A DNA stretch of 64,000 nucleotides from positions 229,419-293,418 of the forward strand of contig JAWPHD010001805.1 of assembly GCA_037043455.1 (NCBI GenBank), read 5' to 3'. The DNA is from Cyrtodaria siliqua (taxonomy: Eukaryota > Mollusca > Bivalvia > Adapedonta > Hiatellidae). Positions 1 through 11,620 of the stretch are shown here, piece after piece. Positions within the stretch are counted from its first letter, which is position 1; every line of letters starts with the position of its first letter. The notes beneath the pieces were generated by a model. The model was not told where the DNA came from. It did not search any database and saw only the letters and a program-made list of their open reading frames with translations. Position numbers and translations under genes: made by a program.

Positions 1-207
1 TCAACAATAAAACACGTTTAAAAACATTTTGTACTGTAGAAATGCGATAACCTGTTTGAAATTACCTATTACGTGTTTTAATTTTACAATATGCAAACTG
101 TTTAAGCCGAAATTAAGGTTTGTTTTCATACCCGAGCAATCCCCGTTTTCGATTCTTGGAGAAGGGGTTGGATGGGGTATAAAAGTTAATACTCGGACCA
201 CGTAATG
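1..207 (+). mobile_element. M1 MITE, right-hand part, cut by window start
   Basis: Right part of a short non-coding element found again at 32371-37617 (interrupted), 41039-41208 (partial) and 59000-59276 (complete, inverted). It shares the run GTTTAAGCCGAAATTAAGG, an imperfect hairpin (AACCCCGTT-type arm, then GGGGTTGGATGGGGTAT) and the right end CGGACCACGTAATG. The complete copy shows that this end is an inverted terminal repeat. There is no coding capacity. The superfamily is unknown. Confidence 0.75.
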
Positions 208-1118
208 TCACGACTTCGGAACGAGAACAAGAGATCGATTTTAGCAAAAATATTCAAAGTATTGAGAAAATAAATAGCATAGTTATTCCAAAAGACATAT
301 TTATTTCATATATATATATATACCGGTGTTCTTAATTTATTAACACATATGTTTTGAAGAAAATATATAGGATTTTAAAATGTTTTTATATTTCATTTTT
401 GCATTAACTGTTTTGTATTAAACGTTGATATTATTTAATATTGTATTAACATTAACATTAAGCTCCGTGCTTTTCTACGACATCGTCACTTTCAACCTTA
501 AAGCACGGAAGAGTGCGTCTACTTATTTATATTTGTCATAGTTCTCCTTGTTCAATATTCATAAAACATCATAATTGTAATTTTGGAATACCAATGACAA
601 TTTTAGTTTTGTACATTTTTGCCGACACATTTCCTTTCATTTAGCCATTCCCGAAATGCAGTTATAAAATAATGAAGTAACATTTTGGACTGCTCCGTAG
701 ATGTGTTTAGGTAATTAGATAATAACGTTCTGGAAACAGTGTTAATTACATAACAGAATAAAAACATCGTCTCATATATTTAAATATGTGAACGTCATTG
801 TTTTATGTTTTTGACTCGCATACTAAAATATTGCAATTTTATTGTTGTTTGGTGTATGTTTCCTGTAAATCTAAATTGAGAGTTTGGTGTTTGTTTCCTG
901 GATTTGTAAGTAGTTGAACTTCGCAGTTGTTGTTGTTGTTGTTATTTTTGTTGTTGTTTTTGTTTGTGTCTTGTATATCTAAATATTTGAACTTCATTGT
1001 TGTTTTCTGTTGATAGATCTTCCTAGCCTCGACCTTCCTAGTTTTCTTAGCCTCACCAGATAAACTTTCTCCATCCACGGCACTAACCTTGTATTCTCTA
1101 TGTCTTTATGAACTTTGC
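208..1118. other. AT-rich stretch without recognisable gene
   Basis: No supported coding region. It holds a short GTT-rich microsatellite at about 920-965. At about 850-1000 there are loosely repeated TGTTTCCTG and TTGAACTT phrases that look like a degenerate approach to the minisatellite that follows. Confidence 0.6.
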
Positions 1119-2428
1119 TGTTGATTTTACTGTTTGTACCTTGTACTTGTATCATGTTGTTTTACTGTTTGTATCTTATACATGTATCATGTTGTTTTTA
1201 CTGTTTGTATCTTGTACTTGTATCATGTTGTTTTTAGTGTTTGTATCTTGTACATGTATCATGTTGTTTTTACTGTTTGTATCTTGTACTTGTATCATGT
1301 TGTTTCTACTGTTTGTATCTTGTACATGTATCATGTTGTTTTTACTGTTTGTATCTTGTACTTGTATCATGTTGTTTATACTGTTTGTTTCTTGTACATG
1401 TATCATGTATCGTGTTGTTTTTACTGTTTGTATCTTGAACATGTATCATGTTGTTTTTACTGTTTGTATCTTGTTCTTGTATCATGTTGTTTTTACTGTT
1501 TGTATATGTACATGTATCATGTTGTTTTTACTGTTTGTATCTTGTACTTGTATCACTTTCCTGTTTGTATCTTGTACATGTATCGTGTTGTTTTTACTGA
1601 TTGTATCTTGTACCTGTATGATGTTGTTTTTACTGTTTGTATCTTGTACATGTATCATGTTGTTTTTACTTGTATGTATCTTGTAGTTGTATCATGTTTA
1701 TTTTACTTCTTGTATCTTGTACATGTATCTTGTTGTTTTACTGTTTGTATCTTGTACTTGTATCATGTTTATTTTACTGTTTGTATCTTGTATATGTATC
1801 TTGTTGTTTTTACTGTTTGTATCTTGTACTTGTATCATGTTTATTTTACTGTTTGTATCTTGTACATGTATCATGTTGTTTTTACTGTTTGTATCTTGTA
1901 CTTGTATCATGTTTATTTTACTGTTTGTATCTTGTACATGTATCATGTTGTTTTTACTGTTTGTATCTTGTTCTTGTATCATGTTATTTTTACTGTTTGT
2001 ATGTTGTACATGTATCATGTTGTTTTTACTATTTGTATCTTGTACTTGTATCATGTTGTTTTTACTGTTTGTATGTTGTACATGTATCATGTTGTTTTTA
2101 CTGTTTGTATCTTGTACTTGTATCATGTTGTTTTTACTGTTTGTTTCTTGTACATGTATCATTATCTTGTACATGTATCATGTTGTTTTTACTGTTTGTA
2201 TCTTGTACTTGTATCATGTTGTTTTACTGTTTGTATCTTGTACATGTATCATGTTGTTTTTACTGTTTGTATCTTGTACTTGTATCATGTTGATTTTACT
2301 GTTTGTATCTTGTACATGTATCATTATCTTGTACATGTATCATGTTGTTATTACTGTGTGTATCTTGTACTTGTATCATGTTGTTTTTACTGTTTGTATC
2401 GTGTAGACGTATCATGTTGCTTTTACTT
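1119..2428. repeat. 36-bp minisatellite with 72-bp higher-order period
   Basis: About 36 tandem copies of a T-rich unit containing TATCATGTTGTTTTTACTG followed by TTTGTATCTTGTA. Units alternate between a TACTTG and a TACATG version for most of the array, giving a 72-bp higher-order repeat. The alternation breaks near 1400, 1500 and 2160-2330, where units are shortened. Because 36 is divisible by three, long open frames appear on both strands (469 codons on plus, repeating a 24-residue Tyr/Val/Cys/His pattern). They have no start context or conserved domain and are artefacts of the repeat. Confidence 0.93.
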
Positions 2429-4139
2429 GCTAATGACTATAAGTGTCACAATGACTTACCCAGCGCCGACATGCTCGGAGTTTCCTTATGTGTATGCCAT
2501 AATCATTATTCATCAACAGTTTTATCATAGCATATGCATTTGATTATTAATAGCATCAGACACATATGTAAATTGCCAGACAAAAACGACGCCACAGGCT
2601 CAGTTTTAGTGCTTTTAACATTGAAAAATATCGCAGAATGTCGGAGGATTTCATATAACGCATACAACAAAGCTCATAAACGAAAGTCAAGATGGACCTA
2701 ACGTGTACTATCAATCACATGTTATCATCTGTTCTAAGACGGGATAATATCTGTCATAATTTCGACTTTTCTTGGAATATTTATCTTGATGTATTGAGTT
2801 AAGGTTAAGTGAGGTCACAAAGCTACTACTAAATAACATTCCAATCATGATATATGCGCACAATTACGGAAACATTTTTTGAATGTGAGGATCTTCCACA
2901 AAGCAATCAATTAAAATGAAGTAGCACGGTTAACCCCATAATAATTTGAATAATGGCGTCCATGGAAAGTATTGAAGCTAGGCAGCAAAACGTTTAAAAT
3001 CAACTTGTTTGGTTTATTTGGATGTGAATTTCAAGTGACACGATAAAAACGTATATATACTGATAAAAATAGGTTTAGCAAGTAAATAACTTATAAATCC
3101 CGTTTACTAGATTCCAGGATATGTGTAGAAGCGGTATGGGCAATATAACTTACATAATTATCAGTTGTATTAAGGGAATACGTCTCCAAAGAAATATGCC
3201 AAAAAATAGCAACATGGAGTAATCTATCTGTTTTACAGAAATTATAATTTCGCTCTTATTTCAATGTAAAGGGAGGTAATTTCACAAATGGCAAATTTTG
3301 GTTCCCTATATCTTTATAATGGCAAGGAAATTGTCGATTGTTTTAGCGGTTTTTATAACTTGAAACCCATATCAGTTATTTTATAATTTTAATCTTGCTC
3401 TTTACCTTATATGTATTTTTAAATGTGAAATAGTATGTTTTAACTAAATGGGAATTAACTCTGATACTTTCAAAGGAATACAAAAAGTAAACCAAAAAGA
3501 ATGAATGAATGGTGTTTTATGGCACGTCGACACATAAATAGGTCATATTGTGCGCAAAAACAGATGAAAGATGAAGAAATGAAGGATTAATTAAAAACTA
3601 ATGTAAATATATAAAGATAAAACTATTGACAAATACGGGATGATATGGTAATAATATAAACTATAAATGTAAATCAACAAATGCCCGAAAACAGGTAAAG
3701 CGAAAGAGAAGATCAACCTAAGTCATGCCGATGATTTAAAATACTTCACAATATAAAATAACATTACATTTATTTAAGCTAGATGTGCATAAGGGCTTGC
3801 TAAACTTTATTTTTTCAGTATATGTCAAACTCACAACAATATATTAAATAGTAATAAATGTTAAAGCTTCTTTTGTTAAAATAGAATAATGGTCGCAAAG
3901 AGCATTTACATACTGCACTTATTAAAGTTTGATTTTTGAACCTAGGTTGTGTATAAAGGTATTTGGGAATTTCATGTTTTCGGTTAAAGTTTGAATACTG
4001 TAACATTGATTACCTTCTGATATGGATATGGTTATTTGACAGTTGTCAATAACCAATGCAAAACTTAATACAAAAGTATGTGAAACATTCAAGGGTTATA
4101 GGAAATAGTTAACATATATATCACTTAATTTCACTTGTT
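2429..4139. other. Unique AT-rich DNA, no gene seen
   Basis: No coding region is supported. An AAAGGGAGGTAATTT phrase near 3270 recurs at 30061 and is a likely remnant of a dispersed repeat. A SINE-like tail lies at 3508-3553. I see nothing else that can be named. Confidence 0.55.
3508..3553 (-). repeat. SINE-type 3' tail
   Basis: Read on the minus strand it contains ATGACCTATTTATGTGTCGA and then a ...GCCATAAAACACCAT end. The same phrase occurs on the plus strand at 20880-20932 (CAATATGACCTATTTATGTG and TGTAAAACACCAT). The shared tail and the following short ATTC/ATTA repeats suggest the 3' end of a SINE family. No tRNA-like head is visible here. Confidence 0.5.
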
Positions 4140-4745
4140 ATTCTGTTATTCGTGTCGAACATCCATGTTATATTTTATTGTTACACATTTGTAATAACAA
4201 CTGCAACGATTTAAATTGGTTGGGCATGAGATGCATTAAATCTGTAACACTACGCAAATTGTAATAGTTGAAACTAGTTTATTTATTATAAATTCATCCG
4301 GATCTAAGTCATAAACGTATTATTTACAAAAAACTCATAATCAATCATGAACGTTATACAAATAACATAACTTTTGTTAAACTGTCGTACAATGTCATTT
4401 TTAGCGAGATTAAATACAAACTCTTTAAGAAATGATATTATCAATTCCCATGACTTTTCGGCAATAAAGGACATGTTTTTATGACGTCACATGTAGTTTT
4501 GGCGCTAAAGAATGTCTGACGTCGTGGCGGTTTTCTGTCCAATATAATGTTTTTTTACATGTTTTATTGTAATGTCATGCGTTACAAAGAATTTTAAACT
4601 CGTCCCAATTATGTACGAACTCGCTATGAATTATTCATTCATTCGCTAAATGTCTCGTTAAAATTAAACTATCTCATAAGTCGTTTCATAAATCTTATAT
4701 GGTATGGGATCTCTTTAAATATCTTATATATGAATGTGTCAAACA
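4140..4745 (-). mobile_element. M2 dispersed element, minus-strand copy
   Basis: The reverse complement of this stretch matches 17013-17555 along its length. Shared landmarks in order are the ATATAAGATTTATGAAACGA arm, AATTTTAACGAG, the block AACCGCCACGACGTCAGACA, the GACGTCAT-containing block, AAATAATA.GTTTATGAC, and GCGTAGTGTTA. No open frame is conserved between copies. Several TGACGTCA-like motifs sit in the middle. This is either a transposon-derived repeat or an old inverted duplication. Confidence 0.65.
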
Positions 4746-4830
4746 TTTTCAGACATGATAAAAAGTAATCTCATTTGTATTCTAAACTAAATAACTAAAC
4801 TTATAATTCATTTGCAGATTAAACTGTTAT
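4746..4830. other. Short spacer
   Basis: AT-rich spacer between the M2 copy and the pearl-like element. Nothing recognised. Confidence 0.5.
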
Positions 4831-5850
4831 TATGCCCCCGAAAAAAATAATCAGGGGCATATAGTAATCGCACCGTCCGTCTGTCCGGATTCTGTCTGTC
4901 CGTCATTCCGCAGTTCGTGTCCGGACTCTACCTTCAAAACCCCTGCATGGATTTTTTATTGACTTGGCACAAGTGATCACCATAACAAGACGATGTGTCG
5001 CGCGCAAAACCCAGGTCCGTACCTCAAAGGTCAAGGTCACACTTGAAGTTCATAGGTCAAAAACAGGTACGCAATTTCGTGTCCGGACCGTAACGTCACA
5101 ACCCCAGCCGGAATTTTTAAATAACTTGGCACAACTGATCACCATAACAAGACGATGTGTCGCGCGCAAAACCCAGGTCCGTACCTCAAAGGTCAAGGTC
5201 ACAATTGAAGTTCATAGGTCAAGAACAGGTACGCAATTTCTTGTCCGGACCGTAACGTCACAACCCCTATAGGGATTTTTAAATTACTTGGCACAAGTGA
5301 TCACCATAACAAGACGATGTGTCGCGCGCAAAACCCATGTCCGTATCTCAAAGGTCAAGGTCACACTTGCAGTTCATAGGTCAAAAACAGGTACACAATT
5401 TCGTGTCCGGACCGTAACGTCACAACCCCTGCAGGGATTTTTAAATAACTTGGCACAAGTGATCACCATTCCAAGACGATGTGTCGCGCGCAAAACCCAG
5501 GTCTTCAAGGCAAGGTCACATTTGGAGGTCAAAAGTCAAATTGTGTCCGGTCAATAACTCTGGCATTCGCAAATTCTCTGGATTTTCAAATAACTGGGCA
5601 CAATTGCTCACCACAACAAGACGATGTGTCTCGCACAAAATCCAGGTCTCTTGCCCCAAGGTCAAGGTCACACTTAGAGGTCATAGGTCAAATCGTGTCC
5701 GGCCAATAACTTGTGCATGCCTGGACGAATTTTCAAATAACTTGGCACAAGTGCTCACCACAACCAAATGACATGTCGTGCACAAAATACAGGTCCATAG
5801 CTCCAAGGTCAAAGTAATATTTAGAGGTCAAAGGACACTTCGGGGGGCAT
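4831..5850. mobile_element. Pearl-like element with six internal ~162-bp repeats
   Basis: Bounded by ATGCCCCCGAA on the left and TTCGGGGGGCAT on the right, which are near-perfect inverted termini. Inside are about six tandem units of ~162 bp (the last two shorter), starting near 4964, 5126, 5288, 5450, 5594 and 5740. Each has TTGGCACAA, TCACCA.AACAAGACGATGT, AAGGTCAAGGTCACA and GTGTCCGG. Units 1-4 are very similar and 5-6 diverged. The frames of 89-102 codons here are by-products of the unit length. The design (short termini, tandem core of ~160 bp, no ORF) resembles bivalve pearl/CvE elements; this assignment is by resemblance only. Confidence 0.75.
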
Positions 5851-5879
5851 TTATCACTTACAGTGATATTTCTTGTTCT

Positions 5880-5950
5880 TCTTTCATTACCTCTCATGAA
5901 CAGGCTAATAAAGCCGCCTCTGCTAATTTATTGCTTGGTTGTGTTTGTTT
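5880..5950 (+). repeat. Hairpin / polyadenylation module, copy 1 (partial)
   Basis: Contains ATTACCTCTCATGAACAGG, then CTAATAAAGCC, then a GT-rich run (TTGGTTGTGTTTGTTTCTTC). It matches the module at 6607-6700 but lacks the left arm of the first hairpin. The AATAAA sits in a small GGC/GCC-closed loop. Confidence 0.65.
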
Positions 5951-5985
5951 CTTCAAAAGGATCTCATTATCAAAAATGAGATATA

Positions 5986-6694
5986 GGGTCCTATAGAAAC
6001 CACAGCGTCCGAACGCAATGGCATCGTAGGTCCGCACTGTACTGCAAGCAAGGACTTGATAATACAATGACAGAGACAAAAAACAACAGAAAGGGTGGTG
6101 AAGACAGTGTTACCGACTTGGAACGGTCAGTAGGCAATAAGACCTACTGGTTAGCTTGAATCGATTTTATATGCGCACAATCCTCGCTATTATTCTGTAT
6201 TCAGCGCCCATATAAACAAGACAGTGTAAACAAAACTACATCCCACAAAAGGAATTCTCTAACAATAAATTACACATCCAGAGAAGCTAACTAAAGAAAC
6301 ACATACAAAATAATAAACATCTCAGGATGTATCCAGAATCGTACTGAACAACCATAGTAGTTGCAGCTAAATAGAAAACCAATCTAGGGTACGACCAGAA
6401 AACCCGAGGGACGAAAGCTCATGCACCCACCTCCCTTAGTTGCATTATTAAGTTACATTCACACTGACGTTCGTTTAGTGCAGTGTTGCGGCTGTAAAAG
6501 GTCCGTGCTGCGAATCAGTAGTGTTTTTTTACTGGTTCTTTGGGACCAATGTGCCCAATATAGGTGGTTTGAAGCAGAATACAGCTTAAGCCGGTGCTAA
6601 AGAGCGTGAGAGGTGTTGCTTCTAACATTACCTCTCATGAACAGACTCAATTAAACCGAGTCCGGTACGTTATTCTCTTAATTATGTTTTTTGC
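5986..6694 (-). repeat. Segment A of the A-B-A'-B duplication
   Basis: The reverse complement is found almost unchanged at 9171-9882 (A'). It is a retroelement-derived segment: read on the minus strand it runs from the hairpin/poly(A) module through ACACTGTCTTGTTTATATGG, CATATAAAATCGATTCAAGC and CTACTGACCRTTCCAAGTCG to the end GTGGTTTCTATAGGACC. Related, more diverged copies lie at 7139-7436, 10299-10596, 23715-23751 plus 24927-25378, and 31340-31680. No intact coding frame. Confidence 0.9.
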
Positions 6695-6700
6695 TTCCAA
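6607..6700 (+). promoter_or_regulatory. Two-hairpin module with AATAAA-type signal, copy 2
   Basis: First hairpin: TGAGAGGT (6607-6614) pairs with ACCTCTCA (6630-6637). Second: CAGACTC (6642-6648) pairs with GAGTCCG (6658-6664) with one A-C mismatch around the loop AATTAAACC. The same arrangement recurs at 9171-9260 (minus), 31549-31625, 56445-56520 (second hairpin only) and 57768-57827 (minus), where both stems carry compensatory changes. A poly(A) signal in the second loop followed by a GT-rich run suggests a transcript 3' end; the functional reading is inference. Confidence 0.65.
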
Positions 6701-7138
6701 CATATCTCCATCATCAGTATTTTTAATGCTGCCTTTTTTGCCACTGACCGTTCCAATGTGATAGCCCTATTGTCAATCGTTTTATGTCTGTGATGTCATA
6801 TCTAGCCTTTTATTCAACTTTGTAATGCTGGTTTGTATTTTGGTTGAGTGTTTTCCTTGAATACTACAATTCCTGTTCGACTTTTATATCTACCTTCTTT
6901 GCTCTTTTAGCATTGTCTTTTTTTAAAATCGTATTGTCCTTATTTGTACCAATACTAGGCTTTGCTCTAACTTTCAGATTGGGCGTTTGCTATGAGTAGA
7001 CCCTAAATAGGCAAACACTGACATTTAATAAACCTTGGAACTTATTAGTAATGCTAATTATTAATAAATAAGCATTCGTTGTATCAATAGACAAGGTCTA
7101 TATATCTTTTAAAGTAAAAACAACACTACCATTACTTC

Positions 7139-7436
7139 AATTCCTTTTGAGGGGATGTAGTTTTTACACTGTCTTGTCTGTCTGGACCCTGAAGACAGGA
7201 TAATAGCGAGGATTGGGTACACATAAAATCGATTCAAGCTAACCTGTAGGCCTTATTGCCTACTGACCGTTCCAAGTCGGTAACCCTGTATTCTCCACCC
7301 TATCCGTTGTATTTTGTCTTTTTCATTGTATCATTAATTCAATATTGCTCCTTGTTTGTAGTACAGTGCGGACCTACGATGCCATTGCGTTTGGACGCTG
7401 TGGTTTCTATAGGACCCTATATCTCATTTTTATACA
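7139..7436 (+). repeat. A-type retroelement fragment inside B1
   Basis: Runs from AATTCCTTTTGAGGGGATGT to GTGGTTTCTATAGGACC and matches the inner end of A' (9610-9882) with moderate divergence. It shares AATCGATTCAAGCTAACC, CCTACTGACCGTTCCAAGTC and CCTACGATGCCATTGCGTT. The same fragment is at 10299-10596 in B2. Its 3' border (CTATAGGA) is shared with the copies ending near 9882 and 25374, so it probably marks the true 3' terminus of this subfamily. Confidence 0.7.
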
Positions 7437-7684
7437 GTATGTTTTAAGCTGGATAAAAAAAAGTATGTGACGTAAAAATCAGAAAAGGTCATCGTTTTTT
7501 GCATATTTTCATCAACATAACCCATATTAACAGAGTTCAATAAAGTAGTTGTGTTAGATATGTTAACGAATTAAATGTATGGAATGTAAATGCTATGTAA
7601 GGGTTACTGTTACCATAAACTTCGTAAAACCTTTGCACATTTTATTATCGTAACCCTGATCTTCTTTCCAAATATAAAAGTAAT

Positions 7685-7951
7685 TTAAGGACTCTTCTGC
7701 GGCAAGGACTATTACAACCTGACTTCTATGGTGATGTGATTTATAAACTTCGTACGATTCTTGGTCTTGATCACTTTCATACTATCTTTGTTAAACTTGT
7801 TAAAAAGTTTATCAAAATAGGTTATGACCCTATCATTTTGCAACGTACTGCATGCTTGGTGGTGGACCCTTTTACAGTTCGCCACTATGCTTTCCTCTTT
7901 AATTGTACGATGACCGGAAAGGCTGTGGACCCTATGATGACGCATACCTAA
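7685..7951 (+). pseudogene. Reverse-transcriptase C-terminal fragment, family A, copy 1
   Basis: An 89-codon open frame with no proper start, ending at TAA 7949. Recognisable phrases in order are LRQGLLQPDFYGDVIYKL, the basic KLVKKFIKIGYDP, and RTACLVVDP followed by the hydrophobic YAFLFNC. I recognise this as the tail of a retroelement reverse transcriptase that is multicopy in marine invertebrates; the class (Penelope-like or other non-LTR) is uncertain. The same protein appears at 10845-11111 (identical) and 40180-40401 (minus, diverged). An earlier segment of it (YGVCISQLFRF) is at 49740-49950. Upstream RT motifs are absent, so this is a 5'-truncated dead copy. Confidence 0.7.
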
Positions 7952-8460
7952 AGCCCATTGGGACGGTGGCGTTTGATATGTGTCTATGATCTTTCTTGTC
8001 GTGCCCTTAATTGTTTATTCTATTATTGCTCTGGCTTCTGCCAAGTCAATGAGTACCTTCATTGTGGCTTTCTAGGCTATTGTTGTTGTTGTTTTGTATT
8101 ATATTTACACGAGCATATTTGTGTTTTACTTATATTGCCTATTGATGCTGCCTTGTTGGTTAGAGACTAGATCATGGCGGGGATTTCTTTATTTACACTG
8201 TCCTGTTTTTATGGGATGACAGTAGGGTAAGGGTGAGGTTTAATGCACCCTAGAACCGGTTTAAATCCCCAGTGGCCTACTTTGCCACTGACCGTTCCAA
8301 GGCGGTAGCCCTATTGTCAACCCTTTTGTGTTTGTGATGTCGTTTGCATTTGTTATTACTTTTGCCTTCTTGTTTGTCTGCATGTTTGTTTCTGGATTTA
8401 GTGGTTGACTGTCCTCTTTGAATGCTACTTTCCCTGTCCGATCTTTTTATAAAAAAGTTC
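7952..8460 (+). repeat. Family-A retroelement 3' UTR, copy 1
   Basis: Follows the RT stop directly. Ordered landmarks: GCTCTGGCTTCTGCCAAGTC, TTTACACTGTCCTG, the short complementary runs around GACAGTAGGGTAAG, GCACCCTAGAACC, TTTGCCACTGACCGTTCCAA, GGCGGTAGCCCTATTGTCAA, GTGGTTGACTGTCC and GAATGCTACTTTCC, ending near CGATCTTTTTATA. Homologous stretches are at 11112-11620, 25865-26000, 26320-26826, 39653-40180 (minus), 42148-43080 (minus), 49951-50195 and 63330-63815, several expanded into minisatellites. Confidence 0.75.
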
Positions 8461-9170
8461 TTAAATGTAAGTATTGTTTCGCCCAGGTCCTAGCTGATGT
8501 CAGCTATAAACGTCAGCTCGGCGGAGTTATCCATATCGAAAGACACAATTTAAATTTAATCCAAATCAGCCTTCTGTAAGCACGTGCAATATCTAACTAA
8601 AGATAATTGTATGTAGCAACCGAACCAAATTCATGTGACTATATTGAAACCTACCAGTATGGAGCTATGCCCAATTTCATTATTCAGAACACTCAGTGTG
8701 AAATTATAGATAGAAACAGTAGGAAACCTAATTCATTTTATACAACGTAATAATGATAATGTCATTACCGTAAAGATTTCTTTTAAACTCTAATTACAGT
8801 TTTAAATTGAAATTGTTGGCTTCACTGATACCGATATTGAAAAATTGATTCACCGAGTACTGAGTTTCTTCTCGTGGTGGTATTTTATGTTTGATTCTAG
8901 GAAGGCATATTATTGGCTGACTTATTGCTTTTCAAGCATAGTTTCATACAATTTAAGTGATAAATTGTCAGTCTAAAGGGAAGTGCTTAGAAATGTTTCG
9001 CAGAGTTATATAACTTTTCAAACCAATTTTAATACATATTCTTTACATATTATGTTGATATACCTTATTACGTTATAGTATACGCAGCAATAATAAAAAC
9101 GTCCCTCTTTTATAACTGATGTAGCTCTGTCTGTGTATGTGTTATATGTCCAATGTACATGTATTTTTGA
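8461..9170. other. B1 distal part, no gene
   Basis: AT-rich DNA with no recognisable feature, repeated at 11621-12330. It ends exactly where A' begins in copy 1 and where the Tc1-like element begins in copy 2. Confidence 0.6.
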
Positions 9171-9882
9171 CAGCAAAAAACATAATTAAGAGAATAACGT
9201 ACCGGACTCGGTTTAATTGAGTCTGTTCATGAGAGGTAATGTTAGAAGCAACACCTCTCACGCTCTTTAGCACCGGCTTAAGCTGTATTCTGCTTCAAAC
9301 CACCTATATTGGGCACATTGGTCCCAAAGAACCAGTAAAAAAACACTACTGATTCGCAGCACGGACCTTTTACAGCCGCAACACTGCACTAAACGAACGT
9401 TAGTGTGAATGTAACTTAATAATGCAACTAAGGGAGGTGGGTGCATGAGCTTTCGTCCCTCGGGTTTTCTGGTCGTACCCTAGATTGGTTTTCTATTTAG
9501 CTGCAACTACTATGGTTGTTCAGTACGATTCTGGATACATCCTGAGATGTTTATTATTTTGTATGTGTTTCTTTAGTTAGCTTCTCTGGATGTGTAATTT
9601 ATTGTTAGAGAATTCCTTTTGATGGGATGTAGTTTTGTTTACACTGTCTTGTTTATATGGGCGCTGAATACAGAATAATAGCGAGGATTGTGCGCATATA
9701 AAATCGATTCAAGCTAACCAGTAGGTCTTATTGCCTACTGACCATTCCAAGTCGGTAACACTGTCTTCACCACCCTTTCTGTTGTTTTTTGTCTCTTTCA
9801 TTGTATTATCAAGTCCTTGCTTGCAGTATAGTGCGGACCTACGATGCCATTGCGTTCGGACGCTGTGGTTTCTATAGGACCC
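9171..9882 (+). repeat. Segment A' (inverted copy of 5986-6694)
   Basis: Reverse complement of segment A with only a few differences (for example near 9400, where the A copy reads CTGACGTTCG). It lies between the two B copies. Together with A it makes a ~710-bp inverted repeat spaced ~2.5 kb apart. It includes a minus-strand hairpin/poly(A) module at 9171-9260. Confidence 0.93.
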
Positions 9883-10844
9883 TTAATGCTGCCTTTTTTG
9901 CCACTGACCGTTCCAAGGTGATAGCCCTATTGTCAATCGTTTTATGTCTGTGATGTCATATCTAGCCTTTTATTCAACTTTGTAATGCTGGTTTGTATTT
10001 TGGTTGAGTGTTTTCCTTGAATACTACAATTCCTGTTCGACTTTTATATCTACCTTCTTTGCTCTTTTAGCATTGTCTTTTTTTAAAATCGTATTGTCCT
10101 TATTTGTACCAATACTAGGCTTTGCTCTAACTTTCAGATTGGGCGTTTGCTATGAGTAGACCCTAAATAGGCAAACACTGACATTTAATAAACCTTGGAA
10201 CTTATTAGTAATGCTAATTATTAATAAATAAGCATTCGTTGTATCAATAGACAAGGTCTATATATCTTTTAAAGTAAAAACAAAACTACCATTACTTCAA
10301 TTCCTTTTGAGGGGATGTAGTTTTTACACTGTCTTGTCTGTCTGGACCCTGAAGACAGGATAATAGCGAGGATTGGGTACACATAAAATCGATTCAAGCT
10401 AACCTGTAGGCCTTATTGCCTACTGACCGTTCCAAGTCGGTAACCCTGTATTCTCCACCCTATCCGTTGTATTTTGTCTTTTTCATTGTATCATTAATTC
10501 AATATTGCTCCTTGTTTGTAGTACAGTGCGGACCTACGATGCCATTGCGTTTGGACGCTGTGGTTTCTATAGGACCCTATATCTCATTTTTATACAGTAT
10601 GTTTTAAGCTGGATAAAAAAAAGTATGTGACGTAAAAATCAGAAAAGGTCATCGTTTTTTGCATATTTTCATCAACATAACCCATATTAACAGAGTTCAA
10701 TAAAGTAGTTGTGTTAGATATGTTAACGAATTAAATGTATGGAATGTAAATGCTATGTAAGGGTTACTGTTACCATAAACTTCGTAAAACCTTTGCACAT
10801 TTTATTATCGTAACCCTGATCTTCTTTCCAAATATAAAAGTAAT

Positions 10845-11111
10845 TTAAGGACTCTTCTGCGGCAAGGACTATTACAACCTGACTTCTATGGTGATGTGAT
10901 TTATAAACTTCGTACGATTCTTGGTCTTGATCACTTTCATACTATCTTTGTTAAACTTGTTAAAAAGTTTATCAAAATAGGTTATGACCCTATCATTTTG
11001 CAACGTACTGCATGCTTGGTGGTGGACCCTTTTACAGTTCGCCACTATGCTTTCCTCTTTAATTGTACGATGACCGGAAAGGCTGTGGACCCTATGATGA
11101 CGCATACCTAA
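10845..11111 (+). pseudogene. Reverse-transcriptase C-terminal fragment, family A, copy 2
   Basis: Same 89-codon frame as 7685-7951 with no amino-acid difference noticed. It is present because the whole B segment is duplicated, not through independent transposition. It lacks the catalytic part of the RT and is non-functional. Confidence 0.7.
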
Positions 11112-11620
11112 AGCCCATTGGGACGGTGGCGTTTGATATGTGTCTATGATCTTTCTTGTCGTGCCCTTAATTGTTTATTCTATTATTGCTCTGGCTTCTG
11201 CCAAGTCAATGAGTACCTTCATTGTGGCTTTCTAGGCTATTGTTGTTGTTGTTTTGTATTATATTTACACGAGCATATTTGTGTTTTACTTATATTGCCT
11301 ATTGATGCTGCCTTGTTGGTTAGAGACTAGATCATGGCGGGGATTTCTTTATTTACACTGTCCTGTTTTTATGGGATGACAGTAGGGTAAGGGTGAGGTT
11401 TAATGCACCCTAGAACCGGTTTAAATCCCCAGTGGCCTACTTTGCCACTGACCGTTCCAAGGCGGTAGCCCTATTGTCAACCCTTTTGTGTTTGTGATGT
11501 CGTTTGCATTTGTTATTACTTTTGCCTTCTTGTTTGTCTGCATGTTTGTTTCTGGATTTAGTGGTTGACTGTCCTCTTTGAATGCTACTTTCCCTGTCCG
11601 ATCTTTTTATAAAAAAGTTC
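11112..11620 (+). repeat. Family-A retroelement 3' UTR, copy 2
   Basis: Identical by eye to 7952-8460, as part of B2. Confidence 0.75.

Larger units (their letters stand above)
6723..9170 (+). repeat. Segment B, copy 1 (2448 bp)
   Basis: Identical to 9883-12330 at an offset of 3160 bp apart from a handful of single-base differences; by eye I found three (near 6756, 7126 and 8866). It contains family-A retroelement pieces: a 3' tail (6723-6900), an A-like fragment (7139-7436), an RT tail (7685-7951) and a 3' UTR (7952-8460). Then follows ~700 bp of AT-rich DNA with no gene. The near-identity means a very recent duplication or an assembly artefact. Confidence 0.95.

Noticed and set aside
1119..2428. 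CRISPR-like array
   Set aside because: Units are contiguous with no unique spacers, and the genome is evidently eukaryotic. The same applies to the 31-bp array at 44225-45193.
1134..2543. Open frames of up to 469 codons rich in Tyr, Val, Cys and His
   Set aside because: They track a 36-bp tandem repeat, are open in several frames on both strands at once, and stop just past the array. No start context or domain.
4964..5771. Repeated frames with ITRRCVARKTQVRTSKVKVT
   Set aside because: The ~162-bp units of the pearl-like element are multiples of three, so one frame repeats. There is no evidence of translation, and later units shift frame.
6360..6430. Hammerhead-ribozyme-like GACGAAAG near the retroelement
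   Set aside because: GGGACGAAAGC is present, but no CTGATGA box or matching stems are found at the required spacing.
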